Shown one piece after another: positions 16,640-25,245 of a stretch of DNA of 64,000 bases. The stretch's first letter is position 1. Each line of letters begins with the position of its first letter. The notes under the pieces are model-generated. The model did no database searches. It was given only the letters and a program-made list of their open reading frames with translations, and had not been told where the DNA came from. Position numbers and translations under genes: made by a program. Source of the DNA: Streptomyces cinnamoneus (GTDB taxonomy: Bacteria; Actinomycetota; Actinomycetes; Streptomycetales; Streptomycetaceae); assembly GCF_002939475.1 (NCBI RefSeq), contig NZ_PKFQ01000001.1, forward strand, positions 1,860,001 through 1,924,000. The letters run 5' to 3'.

Positions 16640-19600
16640 ATGACGCAGTACCGCCAGGTACCCGCGCAGGTCGACCTGCCCGCCCTGGAGCACGCCGTGC
16701 TCGAGTTCTGGCGCGAGCAGAAGACCTTCGCCCGTACCCTCGAACAGTCCGAGGGCCGCCCCGAGTGGGTGTTCTACGAAGGCCCGCCGACCGCCAACGG
16801 CATGCCCGGCGCGCACCACATCGAGGCCCGGGTCTTCAAGGACGTCTTCCCGCGTTTCCGCACCATGCAGGGCTACCACGTGGCCCGCAAGGCCGGCTGG
16901 GACTGCCACGGCCTGCCGGTCGAGCTCGCCGTCGAGAAGGAGCTCGGCTTCTCCGGCAAGCAGGACATCGAGGCGTACGGCATCGCCGCCTTCAACGACA
17001 AGTGCCGCGAGTCCGTCACCCGCCACACCGACGCGTTCGCCGAGCTCACCACCCGCATGGGCTACTGGACGGACCTGGACGGCGCCTACCGCACCATGGA
17101 CCCGGACTACGTCCAGAGCGTCTGGTGGTCGCTGAAGGAGATCTTCACCAAGGGCCTGCTGGTCCAGGACCACCGCGTCGCCCCCTGGTGCCCCCGCTGC
17201 GGCACCGGCCTGTCCGACCACGAGCTGGCGCAGGGCTACGAGACGGTCGTCGACCCCTCCGTCTTCGTCCGCTTCCCGCTGACGTCCGGCCCGCTCGCGG
17301 GCGAGGCGTCGCTGCTGGTGTGGACGACCACCCCGTGGACGCTGGTGTCCAACACGGCCGCCGCCGCGCACCCCGACGTCACCTACGTCGTGGCCACCGA
17401 CGGCAACGAGAAGCTGGTCGTCGCGGAGCCGCTGCTGGAGAAGGCCCTCGGCGAGGGCTGGACCGCCACCGGCCGGTCCTTCACCGGCCGCGAGATGGAG
17501 CGCTGGGCCTACCGCCGCCCGTTCGACCTGGTCGAGCTGGAGGACGCCAGCTTCGTCGTCAACGCCGACTACGTCACCACCGAGGACGGCACCGGTCTGG
17601 TCCACCAGGCCCCGGCCTTCGGTGAGGACGACCTCAGGACCTGCCGCGCCTACGGCCTGCCCGTGATCAACCCCGTCCGCCCCGACGGCACCTTCGAGGA
17701 GGGCCTCGGCCTGGTCGGCGGCCAGTTCTTCAAGAAGGCCGACGAGAAGCTCGTCGCCGACCTCTCCGAGCGCGGCCTGCTCTTCAAGCACGTCGCGTAC
17801 GAGCACAGCTACCCGCACTGCTGGCGCTGCCACACCGCGCTGCTGTACTACGCCCAGCCGTCCTGGTACATCCGCACGACCGCGGTCAAGGACCGGCTCC
17901 TTGAGGAGAACGAGAAGACCAACTGGTTCCCCGACTCGGTCAAGCACGGCCGCTTCGGCGACTGGCTGAACAACAACATCGACTGGGCGCTCTCCCGCAA
18001 CCGCTACTGGGGCACCCCGCTGCCCATCTGGCGCTGCGAGGAGAACCACCTCACCTGCGTCGGCTCGCTGGCCGAGCTCTCCGAGCTGACCGGCACCGAC
18101 CAGAGCGGCCTGGACCCCCACCGCCCCTACATCGACGACGTCACCTTCACCTGCACCGCCGACGGCTGCTCTCACCGGGCCGTGCGCGTGCCGGAGGTCA
18201 TCGACGCCTGGTACGACTCGGGCTCGATGCCGTTCGCCCAGTGGGGCTACCCGTACAAGAACAAGGAGCTGTTCGAGCAGCGCTACCCGGCGCAGTTCAT
18301 CTCCGAGGCCATCGACCAGACCCGCGGCTGGTTCTACACCCTGATGGCCGTCGGCACGCTCGTGTTCGACAAGTCGTCGTACGAGAACGTGGTCTGTCTG
18401 GGCCACATCCTCGCCGAGGACGGCCGGAAGATGTCCAAGCACCTGGGCAACATCCTCCAGCCGATCCCCCTGATGGACCAGCACGGCGCCGACGCCGTCC
18501 GCTGGTTCATGGCCGCCGGCGGCTCCCCGTGGGCCGCGCGCCGCGTGGGTCACGGCACGATCCAGGAGGTCGTCCGCAAGACGCTCCTCACCTACTGGAA
18601 CACCGTCGCCTTCCAGGCCCTGTACGCCCGCACCTCCGGCTGGGCGCCCGGCGCGTCCGACCCGGCACCGGCCGAGCGGCCGCTGCTGGACCGCTGGCTG
18701 CTGGGCGAGCTCAACACGCTCGTCGGCCAGGTCACCGAGGCCATGGAGGCCTACGACACCCAGCGCGCCGGAAAGCTGCTGTCGGCCTTCGTCGACGACC
18801 TGTCCAACTGGTACGTGCGCCGCTCGCGCCGCCGGTTCTGGCAGGGTGACGCGGCCGCGCTGCGCACGCTGCACGAGGTCGTCGAGACCGTGACCCGGCT
18901 GATGGCGCCCCTGGTGCCGTTCATCACCGAGCGGGTGTGGCAGGACCTGATCGTCCCGGTCGACCCGCAGGCCCCGGAGTCGGTCCACCTGGCCACGTGG
19001 CCGAAGGCCGACACGGCGCTCGTCGACCCGGCGCTGTCCCAGCAGATGCTGCTGGTCCGCCGCCTGGTCGAGCTGGGTCGCGCCACGCGCGCCGAGTCCG
19101 GCGTCAAGACGCGTCAGCCGCTGTCGCGCGCGCTGGTCGCCGCGGCCGGCTTCGAGGCGCTCGGCGAGGAGCTGCGCGCGCAGATCGCCGAGGAGCTGAA
19201 CGTCTCCTCGCTCGCCTCCCTCTCGGAGGTCGGCGGCTCGCTCGTCGACACCACGGCCAAGGCCAACTTCCGTGCCCTGGGCAAGCGCTTCGGCAAGGGC
19301 GTCCAGGCGGTGGCCAAGGCCGTCGCCGCGGCCGACGCCGCCGCGCTGTCGCTGGCGCTGCGCGAGGGAACGGCCTCCGTCGTCGTCGACGGTGAGACCG
19401 TCACGCTCGCCCCGGACGAGGTGATCATCACCGAGACGCCGCGTGAGGGCTGGTCGGTGGCCTCCGACTCGGGTGCCACGGTCGCCCTCGACCTGGAGAT
19501 CACGCCGGAGCTCCGGCGTGCGGGTCTCGCGCGGGACGCCATCCGGCTGATCCAGGAGGCCCGCAAGAACAGCGGCCTGGACGTGGCCGACCGGATCGCC

Positions 19601-19774
19601 CTGCGGTGGACCGCCACGGACGAGGAGACGGTGACCGCTCTGACCGAGCACACCGGTCTCATCGCGGACGAGGTCCTGGCGACGGACTTCGCCACGGGTG
19701 AGGCGGACGACTCCTACGGTGAGCCGTTCGTGGACGAGGGTCTCGGACTGACGTTCCGCCTCCGTAAGGCGTAA
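16640..19774 (+). CDS. ileS: Isoleucine-tRNA ligase, type 2, with GXHH active-site motif
   Basis: The 1044-residue class I synthetase charges tRNA-Ile and carries CP1 editing and anticodon-binding domains. The editing domain includes LLVWTTTPWTLVSNTA; the KMSKS loop is KMSKH at residues 597-601; cysteine pairs follow in CPRCGTGLSDHE and YPHCWRCHTA. The HIGH motif is altered: residues 57-60 read GAHH (in NGMPGAHHIEAR), so the usual HXGH is swapped to GXHH. That form has been reported in some type 2 IleRS enzymes that are extremely resistant to mupirocin. The start ATG follows CCGGAGGAAG. Expression is under the T-box just upstream. Confidence 0.96.
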   Translation: MTQYRQVPAQVDLPALEHAVLEFWREQKTFARTLEQSEGRPEWVFYEGPPTANGMPGAHHIEARVFKDVFPRFRTMQGYHVARKAGWDCHGLPVELAVEKELGFSGKQDIEAYGIAAFNDKCRESVTRHTDAFAELTTRMGYWTDLDGAYRTMDPDYVQSVWWSLKEIFTKGLLVQDHRVAPWCPRCGTGLSDHELAQGYETVVDPSVFVRFPLTSGPLAGEASLLVWTTTPWTLVSNTAAAAHPDVTYVVATDGNEKLVVAEPLLEKALGEGWTATGRSFTGREMERWAYRRPFDLVELEDASFVVNADYVTTEDGTGLVHQAPAFGEDDLRTCRAYGLPVINPVRPDGTFEEGLGLVGGQFFKKADEKLVADLSERGLLFKHVAYEHSYPHCWRCHTALLYYAQPSWYIRTTAVKDRLLEENEKTNWFPDSVKHGRFGDWLNNNIDWALSRNRYWGTPLPIWRCEENHLTCVGSLAELSELTGTDQSGLDPHRPYIDDVTFTCTADGCSHRAVRVPEVIDAWYDSGSMPFAQWGYPYKNKELFEQRYPAQFISEAIDQTRGWFYTLMAVGTLVFDKSSYENVVCLGHILAEDGRKMSKHLGNILQPIPLMDQHGADAVRWFMAAGGSPWAARRVGHGTIQEVVRKTLLTYWNTVAFQALYARTSGWAPGASDPAPAERPLLDRWLLGELNTLVGQVTEAMEAYDTQRAGKLLSAFVDDLSNWYVRRSRRRFWQGDAAALRTLHEVVETVTRLMAPLVPFITERVWQDLIVPVDPQAPESVHLATWPKADTALVDPALSQQMLLVRRLVELGRATRAESGVKTRQPLSRALVAAAGFEALGEELRAQIAEELNVSSLASLSEVGGSLVDTTAKANFRALGKRFGKGVQAVAKAVAAADAAALSLALREGTASVVVDGETVTLAPDEVIITETPREGWSVASDSGATVALDLEITPELRRAGLARDAIRLIQEARKNSGLDVADRIALRWTATDEETVTALTEHTGLIADEVLATDFATGEADDSYGEPFVDEGLGLTFRLRKA

Positions 19775-19782
19775 GCAGACGG

Positions 19783-19822
19783 GTGAAAGCCCCCCGGCGC
19801 CTGTGCGCCGGGGGGCTTTCAC
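19783..19822 (+). terminator. Terminator of ileS
   Basis: A perfect 18-base stem (19783-19800 with 19805-19822) has a 4-base loop CTGT. It starts 8 bases after the ileS stop codon. Confidence 0.9.
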
Positions 19823-19870
19823 CTGCCCTGGGGGGCTTCTTCCCCCCCCGTCCGGGACACGGGTGCGCAA

Positions 19871-19910
19871 ACGGGCCGGGCCCCTGGGAGATCCCAGGGG
19901 CCCGGCCCGT
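19871..19910 (-). terminator. Terminator of divIVA
   Basis: A perfect 19-base inverted repeat (19871-19889 with 19892-19910) has only GA between the arms; some inner pairs must open to form the loop. It lies 23 bases beyond the divIVA stop. Confidence 0.85.
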
Positions 19911-19933
19911 TGATGCCGACGACTACGCGGCCG

Positions 19934-21103
19934 TCAGTTGTCGTCCTCGTCGATCAGGAAGCCCCGCATCGGGGACGGCGCCTGCATCGGCTGCTGGCCC
20001 TGCGGCCGCACCGGTGCCATCGGCTGGGTCATCGCCGGCGACATCTGCTGCTGGCCGCCGTACGACGGGGCAGCCGTCGACGGGCCGCCGTGACCGCCCA
20101 TGGACTGGTTGCCGCCCATGGAGTGGCCGCCCATGCCGGCACCCGTCGAGGCCATCGACCCGCTCATCGAGGGGGCCGGCGGCAGCGACGCCGCTGCGGG
20201 CGTCCGCGGCGGGGCCAGCGAGTCGTCCGCCTGGTTCTCCAGCTGACGCAGCTGGCTCTCCAGGTAGGACTTCAGGCGGGTGCGGTACTCGCGCTCGAAG
20301 CCGCGCAGGTCCTCGACCTTGCGCTCCAGCGTGGCGCGGGCGGACTCCAGGGAGCCCATCGCCACGCGGTGCTTCTCCTGCGCGTCCCGCTCCAGGGCGT
20401 CGGCCTTGGCACGGGCGTCCCGCTCCAGGCCCTCGGCGCGGCTGCGGGCCTCGCCGACGATCTTGTTGGCCTCGGAACGGGCCTCCGCGATCGCCTGGTC
20501 GGCCGTCTGCTGGGCGAGGGAGAGGACGCGGGCCGCGCTGTCGCCGCCCGGACCCTGTCCGGGCTGGGGCAGCTGCGGGCCGCCCATGGGGCCGTTCTGA
20601 CCCATGCCGTTCTGGCCCATGGGGCCGTTCTGCTGCATGGGGTTCTGCCCCATCGGTCCGTTCTGTCCCATGGGGCCGCCCATCGGGCCACCCATCGGAC
20701 CGTTCTGTCCCATCGGGCCGGGACCGTGCGGGCCCTGAGGACCGTGGCCGTGACCGCCGGGGCCGGCCGGCAGCTGCGGGGCACCGCCCGGAAGCTGCGG
20801 CGGGCCGCCCATCTGCTGCTGGTTCGGCGGCACCGGCTGCGGGCCCGATATGGCGGCGGGCACCGGAGCGCCGGGTCGCTGGTCCTGCGGCTCGGGCTTG
20901 CGCATGTTCTGCTGCTGGTTCTGCGCGGCGGCACGCGTCGCGGCGGCCAGCTTGGCGCGCAGATCCTCGTTCTCCCGGAGCAGGCGGGTCAGTTCGGCCT
21001 CGACCTCGTCGAGGAAGGCATCGACCTCGTCCTCGTCATAGCCTTCTCGGAGGCGGACGGTCGTGAACTGCTTGTTCCGCACGTCCTCGGGGCTCAGCGG
21101 CAT
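19934..21103 (-). CDS. divIVA: DivIVA polar-growth and cell-shape protein
   Basis: DivIVA marks the hyphal tip and directs apical wall growth in Streptomyces, where it is essential. The 389-residue protein has the conserved N-terminal membrane-binding segment MPLSPEDVRNKQFTTVRLRE, then DEDEVDAFLDEVEAELTRLL, a first coiled coil. A Pro/Gly/Met/Asn/Gln-rich linker follows (about residues 75-185, with repeats of PMGQNG). The second coiled coil runs from about residue 190 (AARVLSLAQQTADQAIAEAR) to 280. The C terminus is rich in Gly, Ser and Met. An AGGTGAAGAAGAG ribosome-binding region precedes the ATG. Confidence 0.96.
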   Translation of the reverse strand: MPLSPEDVRNKQFTTVRLREGYDEDEVDAFLDEVEAELTRLLRENEDLRAKLAAATRAAAQNQQQNMRKPEPQDQRPGAPVPAAISGPQPVPPNQQQMGGPPQLPGGAPQLPAGPGGHGHGPQGPHGPGPMGQNGPMGGPMGGPMGQNGPMGQNPMQQNGPMGQNGMGQNGPMGGPQLPQPGQGPGGDSAARVLSLAQQTADQAIAEARSEANKIVGEARSRAEGLERDARAKADALERDAQEKHRVAMGSLESARATLERKVEDLRGFEREYRTRLKSYLESQLRQLENQADDSLAPPRTPAAASLPPAPSMSGSMASTGAGMGGHSMGGNQSMGGHGGPSTAAPSYGGQQQMSPAMTQPMAPVRPQGQQPMQAPSPMRGFLIDEDDN

Positions 21104-21164
21104 CTCTTCTTCACCTCAACGTAGTCGTCGGCAATCGGCAAGACCGTATCGTTCACAGCCGCGT

Positions 21165-21449
21165 TCACAGCCGGCTCACGACGGTGATCAGGATGTAGAC
21201 GATGATCATCAGTACGAAGAAGGACAGGTCGAGCGCTACGCCCCCGAGACGCAGCGGCGGGATGACCCGCCGCAGAAGCTTGAGTGGCGGATCGGTGACA
21301 GTGTAGGTCGCCTCCAGGACGACCACCATCGCCTTACCGGGTTGCCACGAGCGGGCGAACTGGAAGACGTAGTCCATCACCAACCGGAAGATCAGCACGA
21401 TCAGGAAGCAGTACAGCGCGATGTAGATCACCTGCTGTGCGATGCCCAT
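21165..21449 (-). CDS. yggT: YggT-family membrane protein
   Basis: The 94-residue protein has two hydrophobic stretches (QQVIYIALYCFLIVLIFRLV at the start, and LSFFVLMIIVYILITVVSRL at the end) and the family motif between them, ATYTVTDPPLKLLRRVIPP. YggT proteins lie between sepF and divIVA in most Gram-positive division clusters. Their role is not settled; osmotic or ion effects are reported for E. coli. The ATG at 21449 follows a purine-rich region (GGGAGAGGGAAGCGCGAG). It is probably co-transcribed with sepF. Confidence 0.92.
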   Translation of the reverse strand: MGIAQQVIYIALYCFLIVLIFRLVMDYVFQFARSWQPGKAMVVVLEATYTVTDPPLKLLRRVIPPLRLGGVALDLSFFVLMIIVYILITVVSRL

Positions 21450-21520
21450 CTCGCGCTTCCCTCTCCCCTTGCTCGTACTCGGCCTGACCGGCCGTTGTCC
21501 GGATTGCCCGGTGTTGCGTC

Positions 21521-22129
21521 TCAGCTCTGGTTGAAGAACCCACCCTCTGCGATGCGGGCCTTGTCCTCCGCCGTGACATCGACGTTAGCAGGAGACAGCA
21601 GGAACACCTTCTGCGTCACCCGCTCGATACTGCCGTGCAGTCCGAAGACCAGACCGGCCGCAAAGTCGACAAGTCGCTTCGCGTCGGTGTCGTCCATCTC
21701 GGTGAGATTCATGATCACCGGGGTACCTTCGCGGAAGTGTTCCCCGATGGTACGGGCCTCGTTGTAGGTCCGGGGGTGCAATGTCGTGATGCGGTAAGGC
21801 TCCCGCTCGGACACAACCTTGGGCATGATCACCGGTGCGTTCTTCTCCAGAGAGTGGCGTTCGGGTGTGATGGACGACACGGGGGCGATTCGGGCGGGTC
21901 GTCCCGTTTCCGCTACGAGCGGAGCGGGTTCGCGCTGCGCGGGCGGCTGGGCGACTCGAACCGGTTCGTCCGATTGCGTCTGTTGTGCTTGGTGCGATTG
22001 GTGCTGCCGGCGCCGGTCCGGCTCCGGCTCGGGCTCGAACTCGTCGTCGGGGTCGAACCCCGGGCCGTCGTACCCATCGTCCTCCACGAGGCCGAGGTAG
22101 ACCGCCATCTTGCGCATCGCGCCGGCCAT
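21521..22129 (-). CDS. sepF: SepF cell-division protein
   Basis: SepF anchors FtsZ filaments to the membrane and replaces FtsA, which actinobacteria lack. The 202-residue protein begins with a membrane-binding amphipathic helix, [17 protein letters not shown], followed by a charged, Gln/Pro-rich linker. The C-terminal domain starts near residue 105 ([18 protein letters not shown]) and includes [24 protein letters not shown] and [21 protein letters not shown]. It lies between yggS and yggT on the same strand, the usual Gram-positive order. Confidence 0.95.
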   Translation of the reverse strand: MAGAMRKMAVYLGLVEDDGYDGPGFDPDDEFEPEPEPDRRRQHQSHQAQQTQSDEPVRVAQPPAQREPAPLVAETGRPARIAPVSSITPERHSLEKNAPVIMPKVVSEREPYRITTLHPRTYNEARTIGEHFREGTPVIMNLTEMDDTDAKRLVDFAAGLVFGLHGSIERVTQKVFLLSPANVDVTAEDKARIAEGGFFNQS

Positions 22130-22193
22130 TCTCTGCGTCCTCCGCTCTGTGGTGGATCGGCTCCGTCAACGGCGCCCGGATCCACGTGGTCCG

Positions 22194-22209
22194 CCCGCCT
22201 TTTGGCGGG
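22194..22209 (-). terminator. Small hairpin between yggS and sepF
   Basis: CCCGCC and GGCGGG flank four bases (read AAAA on the minus strand) in the 121-base gap ahead of sepF. It could attenuate the ftsZ-yggS transcript so that sepF depends partly on its own promoter. The stem is short and the call is weak. Confidence 0.3.
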
Positions 22210-22250
22210 AATGACCATATTTTCTGCTGTGGTCCGACTTCTTGGCGACG

Positions 22251-22970
22251 TTACCCGAGCCGGGGTCGGACTCCGAGTACCGCTGAGCCGACACGTACAT
22301 GTGTCGCACCGGCCGCCACGGCGTCCTCGAGGTCCGCGCTCATCCCTGCGGACACCATGTTCGCAGCAGGATGAGTCGCGCGCAGGTCCGTTGCGATTTC
22401 CATCAGCCGCCCGAAGGCGGCCCGCGGCCGGTCCGCGAACGGCCCGGTCAGCGGAGCCACCGTCATCAGACCGACGGGCCGCAGACCTTCCGCCGCCGCG
22501 ATCTCATCCGCCAGGTCCAACACCCCGTCGGGAGCGACGCCGCCTCGCTCCCCCCGGGCTCCCGACTCCGCGTCAAGCGCCACCTGGATCAGGCAGTCCA
22601 GCTCCCGGCCGGCCCGGACGGCCGCCGCCGACAGCGCGGTGACCAGTCTGCTTCGGTCAACGGAGTGCACCAGACCGGCGTAATTCACTACCGACCGGAC
22701 CTTGTTTGTCTGCAACTGACCGACGAAGTGCCAGGTAAGCGGCAGGTCCGAGCACTCGGCCGCCTTGGGGGCGGCGTCCTGGTCGCGGTTCTCGGCGACG
22801 TGACGGACACCCAGCTCGCTGAGGAGGCGGACGTCGCTCGCGGGGTAGGTCTTGGTGACCACGATCAGGGTCACCTCCTCGCGCTCGCGGCCGGCCGCGG
22901 CGCAAGCGGCGGAGATACGTTCCTCCACACGGGCGAGGTTGTCCGCCAACTGGGTTCTACGGTCCGTCAC
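22251..22970 (-). CDS. yggS: YggS-type PLP homeostasis protein
   Basis: This 239-residue fold-type III PLP protein has the cofactor lysine in LIVVTKTYPASDVRLL near residue 36. Further motifs are RHVAENRDQDAAPK, WHFVGQLQTNKVRSVV, HSVDRSRLV and the C-terminal SAGMSADLEDAVAAGATHVR and VGSAVLG. YggS homologues keep the PLP pool balanced; no enzymatic reaction is established. The GTG at 22970 overlaps the pgeF stop. The open frame upstream is only a shadow of pgeF. One detail differs from the common GENRVQE motif: here it reads AENRDQD. Confidence 0.92.
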   Translation of the reverse strand: MTDRRTQLADNLARVEERISAACAAAGREREEVTLIVVTKTYPASDVRLLSELGVRHVAENRDQDAAPKAAECSDLPLTWHFVGQLQTNKVRSVVNYAGLVHSVDRSRLVTALSAAAVRAGRELDCLIQVALDAESGARGERGGVAPDGVLDLADEIAAAEGLRPVGLMTVAPLTGPFADRPRAAFGRLMEIATDLRATHPAANMVSAGMSADLEDAVAAGATHVRVGSAVLGVRPRLG

Positions 22971-23755
22971 AGCTCGTCCAGCCACACATAGCTCGCGAGC
23001 CGTCCGGTGGTGCGCTCGCGCCGGTAGGAGAAGTGGTCCGCCGACTCCAGCGTGCAAATGTGAGATTTGCCGCTGATGGTGACACCCATTCGGCCCAGCT
23101 GGGCCGCGACCCCGGCGGCGACGTCCACCGCCGCCGTGCCCTGGCGGGTGGTGGCCCACGCCTCGGGCACCGCCTCGGCGACCTCGAGCCGCATCGCCTC
23201 GGGCACCTCGTAGCACAGGCCGCAGACGGAGGGGCCGATGTGGGCGAGCATCCGGTCCGGGTCGGCGCCGAGCCGGAGCATCTCCTCCACGACCGCCGGA
23301 ACGACCCCGGCCACCAGGCCGGGCCGGCCGGCGTGGGCTGCGCCCGCGATCCCGGCGACCGGGTCGGCCAGCAGGACCGGGGTGCAGTCGGCGGTCAGGA
23401 CCGCGAGGGCCAGCCCCCGACGGGCCGTCACCAGGGCGTCGACCCGGGGGGTTTCACCCGATTGCCACGGTCCGTCCACTACGGCCACATCCGCGCCGTG
23501 CACCTGGTTCATCCAGACCACCGCCGCCGGGTCCAGGCCCAGCGTGCGGGCGGCCCGCTCGCGGTTGGCCCGCACGGCCGCCGGGTCGTCGCCGACCGCG
23601 CCGCCCAGGTTGAGCTCCGCATACGGAGCGGCGCTCACCCCGCCCCACCGGTCGGTGAAGGCGAAGTGGGCGCCGCTCGCGTGGGCCACCTGGGGCCCTC
23701 CCCGCGTGTGCGGGGCTGAATTCCCTATCACGGAGGTCACTTCGGCCCGCGTCAC
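22967..23755 (-). CDS. pgeF: YfiH/PgeF-type multicopper-like protein (laccase domain)
   Basis: The 262-residue protein belongs to the YfiH family, credited with purine-nucleoside phosphorylase/laccase-like activity and, in E. coli, peptidoglycan amino-acid editing. Metal-ligand motifs seen are [14 protein letters not shown] (Cys) and [16 protein letters not shown] (His), with the earlier His in [28 protein letters not shown] is also conserved. The GTG start at 23755 overlaps the ftsZ stop by four bases, so translation is coupled to ftsZ. Which activity applies here is open. Confidence 0.9.
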   Translation of the reverse strand: MTRAEVTSVIGNSAPHTRGGPQVAHASGAHFAFTDRWGGVSAAPYAELNLGGAVGDDPAAVRANRERAARTLGLDPAAVVWMNQVHGADVAVVDGPWQSGETPRVDALVTARRGLALAVLTADCTPVLLADPVAGIAGAAHAGRPGLVAGVVPAVVEEMLRLGADPDRMLAHIGPSVCGLCYEVPEAMRLEVAEAVPEAWATTRQGTAAVDVAAGVAAQLGRMGVTISGKSHICTLESADHFSYRRERTTGRLASYVWLDEL

Positions 23756-25005
23756 TTCAAGAAGTCGGGAACGTCCAGTTCCTCGGCCGTGGAGTCCTGG
23801 TACGGACGGGCCGGGGGGACCTGGGGCGAGGCGACCGGGGGCGGCGGAACCTCGGCGACCGGCGACGGGTCGGCCGGTACGGGCTCCTCCGTGCGGGGGG
23901 TCACGCTGCCGAGACCACCGAAGGACGGGCGGGCCGGCTCGGCCGACGGGGCGGCCTGGCGGCTCGCCGGCGTGGTGGCCGCGGAGCTCTCCTCGCGGGC
24001 GGAGCCGTAGGAGGAGGAACCACCGAGCACCTTGTCGCGGCTGCCCTTGGCCGGCGGCTGGCCGCCGTCGAAGCCGGCGGCGATGACCGTGACCCGGACC
24101 TCGTCGCCGAGGGCGTCGTCGATGACGGCGCCGAAGATGATGTTGGCCTCGGGGTGGGCGGCCTCGCTGACCAGCTGGGCGGCCTCGTTGATCTCGAAGA
24201 GACCGAGGTCGGAACCGCCGGAGATGGACAGCAGGACACCGCGGGCGCCGTCGATGGACGCCTCCAGCAGCGGCGAGGAGATCGCCATCTCGGCCGCCGC
24301 CACCGCGCGGTCGTCGCCGCGGGCCGAGCCGATGCCCATGAGCGCGGAGCCGGCCTCGGACATCACGGACTTGACGTCGGCGAAGTCGAGGTTGATCAGA
24401 CCCGGGGTGGTGATGAGGTCGGTGATGCCCTGGACGCCGGACAGCAGCACCTGGTCGGCCGACTTGAACGCGTCGAGCACGCTCACCTGACGGTCCGAGA
24501 TGGACAGCAGCCGGTCGTTGGGGATGACGATGAGGGTGTCGACCTCGTCGCGCAGGCCGGCGATGCCGTCCTCGGCCTGGTTGGCGCGGCGGCGGCCCTC
24601 GAAGGTGAACGGGCGGGTCACCACACCGATCGTCAGGGCGCCGAGGGACCGGGCGATGTTGGCCACGACGGGCGCGCCGCCCGTGCCGGTGCCGCCGCCC
24701 TCGCCCGCGGTGACGAAGACCATGTCGGCCCCCTTGAGGACCTCCTCGATCTCCTCGCGGTGGTCCTCGGCGGCCTTGCGGCCGACATCGGGGTTGGCGC
24801 CGGCGCCGAGGCCGCGGGTGAGCTCGCGGCCGACGTCGAGCTTGACGTCTGCGTCGCTCATCAGCAGGGCCTGCGCATCGGTGTTGATCGCGATGAACTC
24901 GACGCCCTTGAGACCGACCTCGATCATCCGGTTGATGGCGTTCACGCCACCGCCGCCGATGCCGACGACCTTGATGACTGCGAGGTAGTTCTGCGGTGCT
25001 GCCAC
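23752..25005 (-). CDS. ftsZ: Cell-division GTPase FtsZ
   Basis: FtsZ polymerises into the Z-ring ladders that form sporulation septa and cross-walls. The 417-residue protein opens with [20 protein letters not shown]. The tubulin signature GGGTGTG is at residues 102-108, and the T7 catalytic region reads [15 protein letters not shown]. After the GTPase core (to about residue 318) comes a Pro/Ser/Ala-rich linker. The conserved C-terminal peptide is [10 protein letters not shown], the SepF-binding end. It is the usual size for Streptomyces. Two genes follow with overlapping codons. Confidence 0.98.
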   Translation of the reverse strand: MAAPQNYLAVIKVVGIGGGGVNAINRMIEVGLKGVEFIAINTDAQALLMSDADVKLDVGRELTRGLGAGANPDVGRKAAEDHREEIEEVLKGADMVFVTAGEGGGTGTGGAPVVANIARSLGALTIGVVTRPFTFEGRRRANQAEDGIAGLRDEVDTLIVIPNDRLLSISDRQVSVLDAFKSADQVLLSGVQGITDLITTPGLINLDFADVKSVMSEAGSALMGIGSARGDDRAVAAAEMAISSPLLEASIDGARGVLLSISGGSDLGLFEINEAAQLVSEAAHPEANIIFGAVIDDALGDEVRVTVIAAGFDGGQPPAKGSRDKVLGGSSSYGSAREESSAATTPASRQAAPSAEPARPSFGGLGSVTPRTEEPVPADPSPVAEVPPPPVASPQVPPARPYQDSTAEELDVPDFLK

Positions 25006-25245
25006 GTCGAAGGCCTCTCGCCTCGAGTTACGTATGCCTGGGGGCGGTTCTCAATGCCGACCCGAACCCTAACGTTGAAGTTTAGGGTTACCGGTGTCAC
25101 TGTTCCCTGGGTTCTCTGAAGCAGGACACTAAGTCGACAAGCGGCGCGGCTTCAACGAACACGCCGAACCTCCCGTTTTTCTTTTCACCCTATGTGATCA
25201 CCCATAGCCGTAGCCAACCAGGGTGCTGGCCGGCCTGGATCGGCG
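25006..25245 (-). promoter_or_regulatory. ftsQ-ftsZ intergenic region with several symmetric motifs
   Basis: This 240-base gap is much more AT-rich than the rest of the window. It contains an 8-base inverted repeat AACCCTAA/TTAGGGTT (25065-25072 and 25082-25089, 9-base spacer) and the palindrome GTGATCAC at 25194-25201 with partial outer symmetry CTATG/CATAG (25190-25207). Two GACAC motifs also occur (25125-25129 on plus, 25094-25098 on minus); GACAC is the reported core of WhiA sites. In S. coelicolor ftsZ has several promoters in this gap, at least one developmentally controlled. Assignment of each motif is inference. Confidence 0.6.

Noticed and set aside
16499..19870. 1123-residue minus-strand open frame antisense to ileS
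   Set aside because: It mirrors the third-codon GC bias of ileS, runs through the T-box and terminator, has no domain that I recognise and no ribosome-binding site.
20530..20890. Short repeated DNA units resembling a CRISPR-like or tandem array
   Set aside because: The repeats are in frame within divIVA and encode PMGQNG-type linker; there are no unique spacers and no cas genes.
22250..23216. Longer yggS start within pgeF
   Set aside because: The extra 82 codons are the shadow of pgeF; the YggS family begins at the GTG overlapping the pgeF stop.
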